Assembly: GCA_900315705.1 (NCBI GenBank) | Contig: ONAB01000023.1 | Span: 1-55,724 of the forward strand | Reading direction: 5' to 3' | Length of the DNA: 55,724 bases | From: an uncultured Bacteroidales bacterium | GTDB lineage: Bacteria; Bacteroidota; Bacteroidia; Bacteroidales; WCHB1-69 | Shown: one piece after another, positions 26,311 to 35,706 of the stretch | Layout: each line of letters starts with the position of its first letter | How positions within the stretch are numbered: the stretch's first letter is position 1 | Translations under genes and position numbers: made by a program | The notes under the pieces: model-generated | What the model was told of the DNA's origin: nothing | Seen by the model: the letters and a program-made list of their open reading frames with translations, nothing else | Database searches by the model: none

Positions 26311-28128
26311 ATGCAGGATATTAGAAATATAGCAATTATTGCGCACGTTGACCACGGCAAAACTACCCTCGTGGACAGAATATTGTATCAGGCACACCTC
26401 TTCCGCGACAACCAGCAGGTGCAGGACCTGGTGCTTGACAACAACGACCTTGAGCGCGAACGTGGTATCACCATCCTTTCCAAGAATGTTTCAGTTCGCT
26501 ACAAAGGCGTGAAGATCAATGTGATCGACACTCCGGGCCACAGCGACTTCGGCGGCGAGGTGGAGCGCGTGCTCAATATGGCAGACGGTGTGCTCCTGGT
26601 GGTGGATGCCTTCGAGGGCCCGATGCCCCAAACCCGTTTTGTGACCCAAAAAGCCATCGAACTCGGCCTCAAGCCCATCGTGGTCATCAACAAAGTCGAT
26701 AAGCCCAACTGTCACCCTGACCTCGCGCAAGAGGCTGTCTTTGAGCTGATGTTCAACCTCGGTGCCTCTGACGAACAGTTGGATTTCCCCACCGTCTATG
26801 GCTCTGCCAAGCAGGGCTGGATGGGCCCCGACTGGAAAACGCCCACCAATGACATCTCCTATCTGCTCGACACGATAGTGAAATATATACCCGCCCCGCA
26901 TCCCGAAGAGGGCAACCTCCAGATGATGATTTCTTCCCTCGATTACTCCTCCTACGTGGGGCGTATCGCCGTGGGCCGCGTCAAAAGAGGCTCCATCCAA
27001 TGGGGACAGAACGTGTCGCTCGTCAAACGCGACGGCACAGTCCAACACTCCAAGGTGAAGGAACTCTATGTGTTTGAGGGTCTTGGCAAAGAGAAAATCA
27101 AGACCCCCGTGGAGGCAGGCGAGCTCTGTGCCGTGTTGGGACTCGATGACTTTGAAATCGGTGACACGGTGGCCGACTACGATAATCCCGAACAGTTGAC
27201 CCCCATCAAGGTGGACGAGCCTACGATGAGTATGCTTTTCACCATCAACAACTCCCCCTTCTTCGGCAAGGAGGGCAAGTACGTGACTTCCCGTCACTTG
27301 CGCGACCGTCTCTTCGCCGAGTTGGAGAAGAACTTGGCTTTGCGCATTCAGGAGACCGACTCTCCCGACCGGATGAACGTCTATGGCCGTGGCATTCTGC
27401 ACCTCTCCATTCTCATCGAGACGATGCGCCGCGAGGGCTATGAGCTCCAGGTGGGCCAGCCCCAGGTCATCATCAAGGAGATTGACGGTCAGAAGTGCGA
27501 GCCGATTGAGCAATTGCTGGTGCTGGTGCCCGAGGAGATGTCCTCCCGCGTCATCGACTACGTGTCGCGCCGCAAGGGTGAACTGATGTCAATGGACACG
27601 CTCAACGACCGCGTGCACCTGAACTTCAACATCCCGTCGCGCGGCCTTATCGGATTGAGTAACCAGTTGCTGACTGCCACCGAGGGTGAGGCTATCATCT
27701 CCCACCGTTTCACCGGCTTCGAGCCGTGGAAGGGTGAAATTCCCGGCCGCCACGCCGGTTCCCTCATCGCGATGGAGACGGGTCAGGCTTACGCCTACTC
27801 CCTCAACAAGTTGCAAGACCGCGGTCGCTTCTTTATCGAGCCTGGCGACCCTGTGTATGCCGGACAGGTTATCGGCGAGCATATCCGCCAAGGAGACCTC
27901 GTCATCAACGTCTGCAAATCGAAGAAACTCTCGAATATGCGCGCCGCCGGATCAGACGAGAAGTTGGTGCTGGCCCCGGCCATCAAGTATTCGCTGGAGC
28001 AGTATATGGAGTTCATCGCCAAGGACGAATACTTGGAGATCACCCCGCAATCGCTGCGCGTGCGCAAGATTATCCTTGACGAAATTGAGCGCAAACGCGC
28101 CAACCAACGTGCCGAAAGTGCCCAATAA
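26311..28128 (+). CDS. typA: Ribosome-associated translational GTPase TypA/BipA
   Basis: 605 residues, full length. The G1 motif [12 protein letters not shown], switch region RERGITI, G3 DTPGH and G4 NKVDKP are in place, followed by the EF-G-like domains and the TypA-specific C-terminal domain. TypA is a ribosome-binding GTPase involved in ribosome assembly and stress adaptation. Its stop overlaps the ATG of the methyltransferase gene (TAATG), so the two are translationally coupled. Confidence 0.97.
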   Translation: MQDIRNIAIIAHVDHGKTTLVDRILYQAHLFRDNQQVQDLVLDNNDLERERGITILSKNVSVRYKGVKINVIDTPGHSDFGGEVERVLNMADGVLLVVDAFEGPMPQTRFVTQKAIELGLKPIVVINKVDKPNCHPDLAQEAVFELMFNLGASDEQLDFPTVYGSAKQGWMGPDWKTPTNDISYLLDTIVKYIPAPHPEEGNLQMMISSLDYSSYVGRIAVGRVKRGSIQWGQNVSLVKRDGTVQHSKVKELYVFEGLGKEKIKTPVEAGELCAVLGLDDFEIGDTVADYDNPEQLTPIKVDEPTMSMLFTINNSPFFGKEGKYVTSRHLRDRLFAELEKNLALRIQETDSPDRMNVYGRGILHLSILIETMRREGYELQVGQPQVIIKEIDGQKCEPIEQLLVLVPEEMSSRVIDYVSRRKGELMSMDTLNDRVHLNFNIPSRGLIGLSNQLLTATEGEAIISHRFTGFEPWKGEIPGRHAGSLIAMETGQAYAYSLNKLQDRGRFFIEPGDPVYAGQVIGEHIRQGDLVINVCKSKKLSNMRAAGSDEKLVLAPAIKYSLEQYMEFIAKDEYLEITPQSLRVRKIILDEIERKRANQRAESAQ

Positions 28129-28955
28129 TGTCTTCTTATATGCAAAAAGAGGAGTTCTATCAGCATTTGTGTGAGGAGTTGCGCCAAAACCCGTCGCTCT
28201 ACCCTTACTATAAGTTGGTGGACGGGAGTGTGTCGCAGCAACAGTACCGCAAAGCTTACTTTTTGCAAAGACTGGAATATATTGACAAGTATGTGGATCT
28301 GTCGCAACACCCTGTTATCTGGGATTGCGGCTGTGGCTATGGTTCCACCGATCTCTATTTTGCGATGAACGGAGTGCCCTCGTACGGCACCACTATCGAA
28401 TTTTACGCCGATGAAATCGAAAAGCGCAAGCAATTTTGGCAACAATTTGGAGATTCGAGTCTGTTTACCTACGAATATGCCAATGTTTTCGACCAGAATA
28501 TTCCCGAAGAGAAATACGATTACATTATCTTGCAAGACACCTTGCATCATATCGAGCCTTTGGATGAAGGGTTGCGCATTTTCTACAAGGCCTTGAAAAA
28601 AGGGGGCAAGTTGGTGCTGATAGAGGAAAACGGGGGTTGTTTGGTCAAGCGTGCGATGCTTTTCCTGCGCCGTGGCAACAAGCGCGTGATTACTGTCCAC
28701 GACGATGTGCTGAAGAAGGATGTGCTGATGGGCAACGAGAATGTACGTTCCGAGGCCCAATGGCGGGAGGCGTTCGCCCGTACCGGTTTTGTACTGGATG
28801 AGGATTCGGTCCACTACATCCGCCGATGCTACCCGTGGCGCTTTAATGCGCATAATATGCTGCAAATTATAGATTTGGAGCAGTATAAGAGTAAGAACAA
28901 AAGATTGTGCCATTACGCCTTTTTCGGGTTGAATATGGTTTTTACCAAAAAATAG
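28128..28955 (+). CDS. Class I SAM-dependent methyltransferase
   Basis: 275 residues. Motif I is VIWDCGCGYGSTDLYF (about 63-78), an acidic residue ends strand 2 (TIEFY), and a later motif YDYIILQDTLHHIEP is typical of Rossmann methyltransferases acting on small molecules or lipids. The substrate cannot be told. The TAATG overlap with typA supports ATG 28128 as the start. folB follows 4 bases later, so it may belong to a cofactor/aromatic biosynthesis unit; that is inference from position. Confidence 0.85.
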   Translation: MSSYMQKEEFYQHLCEELRQNPSLYPYYKLVDGSVSQQQYRKAYFLQRLEYIDKYVDLSQHPVIWDCGCGYGSTDLYFAMNGVPSYGTTIEFYADEIEKRKQFWQQFGDSSLFTYEYANVFDQNIPEEKYDYIILQDTLHHIEPLDEGLRIFYKALKKGGKLVLIEENGGCLVKRAMLFLRRGNKRVITVHDDVLKKDVLMGNENVRSEAQWREAFARTGFVLDEDSVHYIRRCYPWRFNAHNMLQIIDLEQYKSKNKRLCHYAFFGLNMVFTKK

Positions 28956-28959
28956 TCTT

Positions 28960-29313
28960 ATGAACACGACCATCCATCTTGCCCGTATGAACTTTTACAG
29001 TCATCACGGCTGTTTTGAGGAGGAACGAGCCATCGGCACTCGTTTTTCCGTGGACTTGTGGCTTACTTACGACGCGGCTCGCGCTGCCGCCACCGACGAC
29101 GTGTCCGATGCCGTGAACTACGCGCTGGTCTATCAGACCGTGCAGCGCGAGATGGCTGTTCCATCCCACTTGCTGGAGTGCGTGGCCAAGCGCATCATCG
29201 ATGCCGTGAAGGCGGAGTTCCCGCCCGTCACTTCGGTGAGAGTGAAGATTTGCAAGCTCAATCCCCCGTTGGGCGGCCAGATGGACCACGTCTCCGTGGA
29301 AATGGAGGGCTGA
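28960..29313 (+). CDS. folB: Dihydroneopterin aldolase
   Basis: 117 residues. Family motifs MNFYSHHGCFEEER and the conserved Lys/Glu pattern near VRVKICKLNPPLGG match FolB, which splits dihydroneopterin to 6-hydroxymethyl-dihydropterin in folate synthesis. Tightly packed between the methyltransferase and aroB. Confidence 0.93.
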   Translation: MNTTIHLARMNFYSHHGCFEEERAIGTRFSVDLWLTYDAARAAATDDVSDAVNYALVYQTVQREMAVPSHLLECVAKRIIDAVKAEFPPVTSVRVKICKLNPPLGGQMDHVSVEMEG

Positions 29314-29316
29314 GCG

Positions 29317-30333
29317 ATGAACGCTACCGTGACGGCCCTGATACAGCATCTCCAAACGCGAGGCACCTCTACGGTTGCCTTGCTGACGGATGCGAATGTG
29401 GCGGCGCTTTACCCTCACTATTGGGATGCGCTGGAGGAGCATTTCTCCCTGTTGCGCCTTGTGGTGCCCGCTGGGGAAAGCTCCAAGTCGCTGCAACAGG
29501 CTGAGCGGATTTGGCGGCAACTGCTGGAGGCACAATGCGAGAAGGATCTGTTCATCCTCAACTTCGGGGGCGGAATGGTGTGCGATTTGGGCGGATTTGT
29601 GGCGGCCACCTACAAACGCGGGGTGCCTTTTGCCAATTGTCCCACCACCCTGTTGGCGATGATTGATGCGGCCATCGGAGGCAAAAACGGCATTGATATG
29701 CTGTCCGTCAAAAACTGCATCGGCACCATCCGGCAGCCTGATGTGGTACTTCCTGACGATATTTCCCTTTTGCAGACGCTTCCCGAAAAAGAATTGCGCA
29801 GCGGTTTCGGGGAATTGATAAAGTATGCGCTCATCGGCTCGCGTGAGCTTTTTGACCAGATAGCGAATGTGAAGCAGCTAAGACCGCAGGACATCCGCCC
29901 GGAGTGGATTGCCCATTGCGCGGAGATGAAGCGCGACATCGTGAAGCGTGACCCTGAGGACAGGGCTTTGCGCCATCTGCTCAACTTCGGCCATACCTTC
30001 GGGCACGCGCTGGAGAGTCTGTTGGCCGAAGCAGGTCGCCCGGTATCCCACGGAGAGGCCGTGGCGTTGGGTGTGTTCTTCGAGAGTCGCCTGTCGGCGC
30101 GCCACAATGTGTTGTCGCAGAATGAATTGGCGTGCATAGAGAATTTGATAACCCGCCATTATCCCATACCGGACCTTTCTGCCAATGAGGTGGACAAGGC
30201 TATGGATTATATGTTGCAGGACAAAAAGAATAGAAATGGCGAGATCAATATCACCTTGCTGAAAAGCATAGGCGATGCCCAGCCGGATTTCTATGTGGAG
30301 GCCGACGAGTGCGCCCAAGTGCTCAAAAAATAG
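29317..30333 (+). CDS. aroB: 3-dehydroquinate synthase
   Basis: 338 residues, slightly short for AroB (about 350-360) but with all blocks: the NAD site FGGGMVCDLGGFVAATYKRG, FINVPTTLLA-like NCPTTLLAMIDAAIGGKNGID, the metal ligands in LRHLLNFGHTFGHALE, and SHGEAVALG. It cyclises DAHP to 3-dehydroquinate, step two of the shikimate route. It follows folB by 3 bases; both supply aromatic/folate precursors. Confidence 0.95.
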   Translation: MNATVTALIQHLQTRGTSTVALLTDANVAALYPHYWDALEEHFSLLRLVVPAGESSKSLQQAERIWRQLLEAQCEKDLFILNFGGGMVCDLGGFVAATYKRGVPFANCPTTLLAMIDAAIGGKNGIDMLSVKNCIGTIRQPDVVLPDDISLLQTLPEKELRSGFGELIKYALIGSRELFDQIANVKQLRPQDIRPEWIAHCAEMKRDIVKRDPEDRALRHLLNFGHTFGHALESLLAEAGRPVSHGEAVALGVFFESRLSARHNVLSQNELACIENLITRHYPIPDLSANEVDKAMDYMLQDKKNRNGEINITLLKSIGDAQPDFYVEADECAQVLKK

Positions 30334-30353
30334 GGCTCGTTTCTGATTTTTAG

Positions 30354-30361
30354 TATCTTTG
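30354..30361 (+). promoter_or_regulatory. -7 box for the AMP nucleosidase gene
   Basis: TATCTTTG, 20 bases before ATG 30382; no clear -33 element. Confidence 0.5.
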
Positions 30362-30381
30362 CAACCTCAAAAACGATTATT

Positions 30382-31167
30382 ATGTTGAAGACCAAAGAAG
30401 AAATTGTGAAAAACTGGCTGCCTCGTTATACTGGGATGCAGCTGGATGATTTTGGCCGTTACATATTGTTGACCAACTTTCAGGACTATGTGCAGAACTT
30501 CGCCGATATGATGGGCGTGGAAATCCACGGAGAGGGGCGTCCGATGCGCTCGGCCACGAAGGACGACATCACCATCATCAACTTCACGATGGGGAGTTCG
30601 AACGCCGCCACCATTATGGACTTGCTGACGGCAGTGATGCCCAAGGCCGTGCTCTTTCTGGGCAAGTGCGGCAGTCTGAAATCCTACATCGGCTTGGGCG
30701 AGCTGTTGCTGCCCATTGCCGGCATCCGGGGCGAGGGAACCTCGCGTGACTATTTCCCGGAGGAGGTGCCCGCGTTGCCCGCCTTCAACCTCGAAAAGGC
30801 CATCTCCACCACCATCCGTGACTACAGTCTGGACTACTGGACTGGCACGGTCTATACCACCAACCGCCGCGTGTGGGAGCACGACGAGGAGTTCAAAGAC
30901 TACCTGCGTCGCATCCGCGCCACCGCCGTTGATATGGAAACGGCCACCCTCTTCTCGGTGGGGTTCTATAACCGTATCCCGACCGGCGCCCTGCTACTGG
31001 TCTCCGACCAGCCGATGCTGCCCGACGGGGTCAAGACGGAGAAATCCGACAAGATGGTGAGCGCCAACTACAGTCTCCGCCACCTGCAAATCGGCATTGA
31101 TTCCCTGAAACAGCTTCTCAACAAGGGAATGACAGTGAAGCATCTGAAATTTGACTACTATGAATAA
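30382..31167 (+). CDS. amn: AMP nucleosidase, short Bacteroidetes form
   Basis: 261 residues with a nucleoside phosphorylase-type fold: FLGKCGSLKSYIGLGELLLP, YTTNRRVWEH and the purine-binding DMETATLFSVGF. It resembles the AMP nucleosidases (AMP to adenine and ribose 5-phosphate) of Bacteroidetes, which lack the regulatory N-terminal domain of E. coli Amn (484 residues). A related purine nucleoside phosphorylase role cannot be excluded. A strong terminator follows at once. Confidence 0.88.
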   Translation: MLKTKEEIVKNWLPRYTGMQLDDFGRYILLTNFQDYVQNFADMMGVEIHGEGRPMRSATKDDITIINFTMGSSNAATIMDLLTAVMPKAVLFLGKCGSLKSYIGLGELLLPIAGIRGEGTSRDYFPEEVPALPAFNLEKAISTTIRDYSLDYWTGTVYTTNRRVWEHDEEFKDYLRRIRATAVDMETATLFSVGFYNRIPTGALLLVSDQPMLPDGVKTEKSDKMVSANYSLRHLQIGIDSLKQLLNKGMTVKHLKFDYYE

Positions 31168-31200
31168 AAAAAGCGGGCCAATTGACCCGCTCTTTTTTTT
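31168..31200. terminator. Bidirectional terminator between convergent genes
   Basis: AGCGGG/CCCGCT stem (31172-31191) with A-run before and CTTTTTTTT after; serves the AMP nucleosidase gene and probably the opposing barrel-protein gene. Confidence 0.85.
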
Positions 31201-31211
31201 GGACTTTTCGT

Positions 31212-31778
31212 TTAGAATGTGTAACCGACTTTCACATCGATGCCGCCGTTGAAGGCGTTGTTGTAAATGGGACTGGTGCGCAGGAAGAAGCCGGCCGTGA
31301 AGGAGAATGCCTTCACTTTGAAACCTGACGAGATAGTGGAATAGAGACCGAAGCCGTGGCCACGAACGGGCTCATAGTAGCCGTAATCTCCATAATAGGT
31401 CTCATCTAACCAGTAATCCCGGCTCCAGAAGTTGAAGGTGGTGCCGACCGCAATGTTGATCAACGGCTTCAGAGCACGGGGTCTGTCGAAATAGTGGCGG
31501 TAGTTGAGGAACATCGGTATTCCCTGGCCATTGTCAGAGTCGATGGAATACCCCACGCCGATACCGAGCAGGTCGTTGGTGCGGTTGAACTTGATGCTGT
31601 TCACGAATGTGCCGTTGACACCAAGGATGCCTCCCACAAAGAATCCATATTCGTTGATCATATTGTAGGAGATTTTCTTGTCAGAAGAAGGGGTCTGGTC
31701 AGACGACTGTGCGGAAACCGTTTGACTGGCAAGCAGCAGTGCTGCTAACATAAAGGTAATAAATACGTTTTTTCTCAT
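31212..31778 (-). CDS. Outer-membrane beta-barrel protein of unknown function
   Basis: 188 residues. A signal peptide ends near TVSAQ (24), followed by alternating hydrophobic/aromatic strands (GFFVGGILGVNGTF, GIGVGYSID, FSFTAGFFL) and a C-terminal phenylalanine (VKVGYTF), the hallmark of Bam-inserted barrels. The size suggests an 8-stranded barrel. It has its own promoter box at 31858-31865 with a leader of about 80 bases. Function unknown. Confidence 0.85.
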   Translation of the reverse strand: MRKNVFITFMLAALLLASQTVSAQSSDQTPSSDKKISYNMINEYGFFVGGILGVNGTFVNSIKFNRTNDLLGIGVGYSIDSDNGQGIPMFLNYRHYFDRPRALKPLINIAVGTTFNFWSRDYWLDETYYGDYGYYEPVRGHGFGLYSTISSGFKVKAFSFTAGFFLRTSPIYNNAFNGGIDVKVGYTF

Positions 31779-31857
31779 AGATGTGTTTTTTTTTAGAATT
31801 TGAACAACGTAGTTTATTGGGTTTTATTGTAAAAATCAAATTGTAAAATTGAGCGCG

Positions 31858-31865
31858 CAAAAATA
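31858..31865 (-). promoter_or_regulatory. -7 box for the barrel-protein gene
   Basis: TATTTTTG on the minus strand, 79 bases before ATG 31778; the leader between shows no evident ORF. Confidence 0.45.
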
Positions 31866-31888
31866 GTAAAATATCTTTACATCACCTC

Positions 31889-32308
31889 TTACACGCTTTC
31901 CAAATCCACCGGAGTGATCTCCCCGGTCTCGAAATTGATGGAGAAGAAATACTGCGTGTGTCCGTTGGTGACGCCCAAGTATGGGGCGTGCAGCGTGCTG
32001 TTGTAGCGCCCCGCCTGCTCCAGCACCGCCTGGGTGATCTCCACCTCCGGGGCCTTACACTCAACCACCAGATAGGGCTTCTGGTCCTGTCCAAAGACCA
32101 CGATGTCGTAGCGTTTCGTAAGCCCGTTCACGGTGATGGCCTTCTCCACAGAGAGATGCGATATGGGAAATTGCTTGACATTCAGCAAGTACAGGATGAA
32201 AATCTGGCGCACGCGCTCCTCCGGCGTCATCAGTAGCCATCTTTTCCTAACGGGGTCGTAAACTTCTGTCCTCCCGTTGTGGTTCCGTTGCCTGAAATTG
32301 TACTCCAT
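31889..32308 (-). CDS. Orphan HsdR N-terminal-type nuclease domain protein
   Basis: 139 residues that match only the N-terminal nuclease domain of type I restriction HsdR (HSDR_N-like). PD-(D/E)xK landmarks are the Asp in KRYDIVVFG and ECK in YLVVECKAPEV. There is no helicase part and no hsdM or hsdS nearby, so it is a stand-alone protein, a conserved Bacteroidetes type whose role is unknown; DNA repair or nuclease function is inferred. Its ATG overlaps the nspC stop (TAATG at 32306-32310). Confidence 0.85.
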   Translation of the reverse strand: MEYNFRQRNHNGRTEVYDPVRKRWLLMTPEERVRQIFILYLLNVKQFPISHLSVEKAITVNGLTKRYDIVVFGQDQKPYLVVECKAPEVEITQAVLEQAGRYNSTLHAPYLGVTNGHTQYFFSINFETGEITPVDLESV

Positions 32309-33459
32309 TATCCCAATTTTGCTTTATAAGAAGGATAGTCTCCGGGTTCTGCCAACAATTCGAACTCGCCGTCCTTGTGGATTATGCCGATGGAGGGGTG
32401 GGGCACTCCGTTGAAGAAGGTGGTCTTCACCATCGTGTAGTGAATCATATCGTCGAACACAATGCGGTCGCCGACCTCCAGGGGCTCGTCGAAGGCGAAG
32501 TCGCCCATCCCGATATAGTCGCCGGCCAGGCAGGAGCAGCCGCCCAAGCGATAGACGAACTTGTCGCCTTTGGTGGGCTCGTGCGCCCCTAAAACGGTGG
32601 GTTTGTAGGGCATCTCCAGGCAGTCTGGCATATGGCAGGCGAAGGAGACGTTGAGCATCGCGATTTGGATGCCCTTGTTCACCACGATGTCCTCCACGGT
32701 GGAGGTGAGCACGCCGGTTTGCCAGCCCACGGCCTCGCCCGGCTCGAGGATAACCTCTTCGAGGTTCGGGTAACGGTTACGGAAGTCCTTCAGCAGCTGG
32801 ATGAGGTGCGGGATATTGTAGTCGGCGCGGGTGATGTGGTGCCCGCCGCCGAAATTGACCCACTTGCACTGGCGGATATGGTTGGCGAAACGTTGCTCAA
32901 AGGCCTCTAAGCAGTGCTCCAAGGCGTAGCTGTCGTTCTCGCACAACACGTGGAAGTGCAGTCCCTCGATGCCCTCGGGCAGTTTTTCCGGCAAATCTTC
33001 GGCCAGGATGCCCAAACGCGAGCCCGGCAGCGCAGGGTTGTAAAGGTCGGTCTCGATTTCCGAGTATTCCGGGTTTACACGCAGTCCGAAACTCACCTTT
33101 TTCGGACTGTTCAGTGCGGTCTCCTTATACTTGTCCCACTGACTTAAAGAGTTGAAGGTCAAATGGCTGCTATAGATGAGCAGTTGCGGGAACTCGTGCT
33201 CGAAATAGACAGGCGCGTAGGTGTGCGCGTCGCAGCACATCTCCTCGGAGATGAGGCGCGCCTCGTGGAGCGAGGAGGCTGTGGCGCCCGCCAGGTAGCT
33301 TTTGACCAGCGGGAAGGAGTGCCAGAACGAGTATCCCTTAAGGGCACAGATGATGGAGACATTGGCTTCCTGCTGCACGAGGTCCAGCAGTTGCAGATTG
33401 GCTTCCAAAGCGGCTTCCGATTGGATATAGCAAGGGGAGGGGAGGGAGTCGTAATTCAT
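32308..33459 (-). CDS. nspC: Carboxynorspermidine decarboxylase
   Basis: 383 residues of the alanine racemase/ornithine decarboxylase fold III. The PLP lysine is Lys41 in CALKGYSFW; HFHVLCEND, NFGGGHHIT and ILEPGEAVGW follow, and CSCLAGD near the C-terminus carries the active-site Cys. It makes norspermidine or spermidine from the carboxy form, the last step of the Bacteroidetes polyamine route. The dehydrogenase partner gene is not in the window. It is translationally coupled to the HsdR-N-like gene. Confidence 0.93.
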   Translation of the reverse strand: MNYDSLPSPCYIQSEAALEANLQLLDLVQQEANVSIICALKGYSFWHSFPLVKSYLAGATASSLHEARLISEEMCCDAHTYAPVYFEHEFPQLLIYSSHLTFNSLSQWDKYKETALNSPKKVSFGLRVNPEYSEIETDLYNPALPGSRLGILAEDLPEKLPEGIEGLHFHVLCENDSYALEHCLEAFEQRFANHIRQCKWVNFGGGHHITRADYNIPHLIQLLKDFRNRYPNLEEVILEPGEAVGWQTGVLTSTVEDIVVNKGIQIAMLNVSFACHMPDCLEMPYKPTVLGAHEPTKGDKFVYRLGGCSCLAGDYIGMGDFAFDEPLEVGDRIVFDDMIHYTMVKTTFFNGVPHPSIGIIHKDGEFELLAEPGDYPSYKAKLG

Positions 33460-33483
33460 AATTGAGAATTAATATTATACATT

Positions 33484-33846
33484 TTATACGCCTAACATTT
33501 CCGCAGGAGTGATTTTCAAAACGCGACAGAGTAGTCGGGCAATTCTGAGAGTCGGTTCCGCGCGTCCAGTCACGTAATCGTTGATTCGAGAAGGACTGAC
33601 ACCAATCTCCTGAGCCAATTGCTTCTGAGTCATTCCTTCTTCTTCAAGTGACATCCCGATCAAATCGGCGACGGAAGGCTTGCTGATAGGGAAATGCTCC
33701 TTTTCATAAAGGATTACAAAATCAGACATCATCGTCAATTCAATGGCATTGCGATCATTGGAAGGTGTGTCGTCTTTCACTTTCGGAAGGAGTTCCTCTA
33801 TTCTTGCCAAGGCAAACTCATACTGATCTTTTGTTATCTTGCTCAT
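33484..33846 (-). CDS. HigA-type antitoxin, XRE family
   Basis: 120 residues with an XRE helix-turn-helix near the C-terminus (MTQKQLAQEIGVSPSRINDYVTG). HigA antitoxins bind the toxin through their N-terminal part and repress their own promoter. It begins 2 bases after the toxin gene, the toxin-first order typical of higBA. Confidence 0.88.
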   Translation of the reverse strand: MSKITKDQYEFALARIEELLPKVKDDTPSNDRNAIELTMMSDFVILYEKEHFPISKPSVADLIGMSLEEEGMTQKQLAQEIGVSPSRINDYVTGRAEPTLRIARLLCRVLKITPAEMLGV

Positions 33847-33848
33847 AG

Positions 33849-34148
33849 TTATATTGTTGATGCGTCAATTTTATCATATTCACTGTGTGTTCCCACAAAT
33901 CGTATAAACAAATGGCCAATGGTGAATTTCACCACTACCACTAAGCGGTATCTGTTTCCTCTGATATTAAATACATAGTGCTGATTACCAACATAATCCG
34001 TTGTTGGAAAATCTGCCTTGATATCAGAAAAATTGTGCCATTCGGCATTTTCCGTTATGTCATACCAGCGTTCCAAAGCCGTTTTCGAGTCACTATGCCC
34101 TTCAGATTCATAGAACTCAACGAGTTTTCTATGTGATACTACTCTCAT
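33849..34148 (-). CDS. HigB-type toxin (mRNA interferase family)
   Basis: 99 residues from ATG 34148 (MRVVSHRKLVEFYESEGH). The frame extends to 34184, but the -7 box at 34157-34164 places transcription start after that codon. The HigB pattern includes ALERWYDITENAEWHNFSDIK, FNIRGNRYRLVVVV and FVGTHSEYDKI. HigB toxins cut mRNA on the ribosome. Partner of the HigA-type antitoxin downstream. Confidence 0.88.
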   Translation of the reverse strand: MRVVSHRKLVEFYESEGHSDSKTALERWYDITENAEWHNFSDIKADFPTTDYVGNQHYVFNIRGNRYRLVVVVKFTIGHLFIRFVGTHSEYDKIDASTI

Positions 34149-34156
34149 ATCGGATG

Positions 34157-34164
34157 CAAAAATA
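34157..34164 (-). promoter_or_regulatory. -7 box for the HigBA-type pair
   Basis: TATTTTTG on the minus strand ending 9 bases before ATG 34148, with TTG at 34184-34182 (17-base spacer). The message would be nearly leaderless. Confidence 0.5.
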
Positions 34165-34289
34165 CACTTTTTTCTGAAATGCAAGATTATTTTGATAATT
34201 TATCTTGAGATACAAAATGATTGGCAAAAAATAGGGATCATTTTTCAGAAACGGATTATTACCTATTGTTTCGCGAAAAAAACACCCAA

Positions 34290-35645
34290 CTATTCGTCGT
34301 AATAGGTGATGTGGCGCTCCTCTACTTGAGTGATATTCATCATATCCTCACTTTCCCCTTCGTAGCGCACCCGCTTTATCCAATTGCCGTGCCGGTCGTA
34401 GTCGTATTGATAGCGCACTATCTTGAATGGATGGTCCTTAACTTTATAGACCACTATTTCCGTTACGTTGCCGTGATTGTCATATTGATATTCCTCCAAA
34501 ACCCCCATACGAAATGACCCTGCCAAGGCCTCTTTCCTGACCATCCGGCCGGCAGTGTCGTACGTAGTTTGGAAATGCGCCCCGAGGGTTCGCTGGCCTT
34601 TGTTGATCGTGTAGCTCTTATACTCGGTTTCCCTTCCCTCACGGTCGTATTGATGATAGATGTCCCAGTTGCCGCGTTTCCAGCCGATGGAATAGGATCG
34701 GACACAATTGTTTTGCTCGTCATACTCATAACCCTCTGTTCTCTTTATTTTTCTGCATTCACAAGAGTGAACATCCCCTTTGTATCTCTCACAGTTGCCT
34801 TTGAAGATCATATTTCCCCGGCTGTCATATTCAAAAGTCTCCATCCACTGCGCCACCCTGAGGTCCTCTTGATGTGCGACTATATTGCCCTTTTCGTCGT
34901 AGCAATACGAATCAACACGTGTGAGGTTTTTTGTCTTCTGTGGGTTTTGAGGTTGTTTTTTTCCTCTCTTTTTATCATAACGGAAATCATAGCTTTCCAT
35001 CCTGACAGGTCTGCCATTTTCGTCTAAAAGAATATTTCTTTCAGAAATACAATCGTTGTTGACAAGTTCAACACGTTTTGTCAAGAGACCGTTCTGGTTG
35101 TAAGAGTACTCGAAAACTCTCCCTTTATTATAAATATTCCGGACGATATGGCCGTTTTCAAGTATGCAAATGCTTATGTTGGAAATACTGTACGCTGCTG
35201 AATTGGCCAGTATTGCGGGCAGCGCCTTTGGGGTGCTGAAATCGTATGTCTGCGGATTCAGAAGGGTTACATCGTCTTCTGAATACCGTGTCAACTGACC
35301 GGTTGGTGAAAACAGATACGTTTTTTGGATGGCGTATGCCCCTACGGAGTCTTGACACTGCTTCAGTTCTTCGGGGCGGATGGCCTTTCTGACCCAAACG
35401 GGTTCTTCGTAAAAGCAGGGTATGGAGAGATGATAACTTACCGGAGTCGGTTTGGATGTCACAATCAGGCTTTTGACACGGCCATTCAGGGTAATATTCA
35501 AATAATTGTAATGGTGATAAAAACGTTGAGTCTCCGCGTATGGCACTTTGTCAGTATATTCGGTACGTTCTTGAGCTATGAGGGAACGGGAAGAACCCGC
35601 CATCAACAGCAGGACTATGAAGCAGATCAAGAAGGGATTTCGCAA
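34290..35645 (-). CDS. Secreted YD-repeat-like protein
   Basis: About 451 residues if started at TTG 35645, which gives a tidy signal peptide (RNPFLICFIVLLLMAGSSRSLIAQ). The frame is open up to ATG 35696, but that part crosses a terminator hairpin and a simple repeat. The body carries many YD/RHS-like or MORN-like strand repeats (EYSYNQNGLLTKRVEL, YDSRGNMIFKG, YEYDEQNNCVRSYS, YDRHGNWIKRV). There is no RHS core, toxin tip or T9SS domain, so it is not a full RHS protein. Probably a surface or periplasmic protein; function unknown. Exact start uncertain. Confidence 0.8.
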   Translation of the reverse strand: MRNPFLICFIVLLLMAGSSRSLIAQERTEYTDKVPYAETQRFYHHYNYLNITLNGRVKSLIVTSKPTPVSYHLSIPCFYEEPVWVRKAIRPEELKQCQDSVGAYAIQKTYLFSPTGQLTRYSEDDVTLLNPQTYDFSTPKALPAILANSAAYSISNISICILENGHIVRNIYNKGRVFEYSYNQNGLLTKRVELVNNDCISERNILLDENGRPVRMESYDFRYDKKRGKKQPQNPQKTKNLTRVDSYCYDEKGNIVAHQEDLRVAQWMETFEYDSRGNMIFKGNCERYKGDVHSCECRKIKRTEGYEYDEQNNCVRSYSIGWKRGNWDIYHQYDREGRETEYKSYTINKGQRTLGAHFQTTYDTAGRMVRKEALAGSFRMGVLEEYQYDNHGNVTEIVVYKVKDHPFKIVRYQYDYDRHGNWIKRVRYEGESEDMMNITQVEERHITYYDE

Positions 35646-35670
35646 AAAAGGGGACCCTTCCCGAGTCCCC
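35644..35670 (-). terminator. Rho-independent terminator after the aminotransferase gene
   Basis: On the minus strand GGGGAC (35670-35665), a 9-base loop, GTCCCC (35655-35650) and then TTTTTT. It lies 37 bases after the aminotransferase stop and within the possible 5' extension of the YD-repeat gene. Confidence 0.8.
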
Positions 35671-35706
35671 CATATTTCTTCATTCTTCATTCTCAATTCT
35701 CAATTC

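Noticed and set aside
31889-32308. Restriction-modification system
   Set aside because: Only the HsdR-N-like domain exists; no helicase, hsdM or hsdS nearby.
34290-35645. Second RHS toxin
   Set aside because: Only YD-like repeats; no RHS core motif, no toxin tip, no sorting domain.
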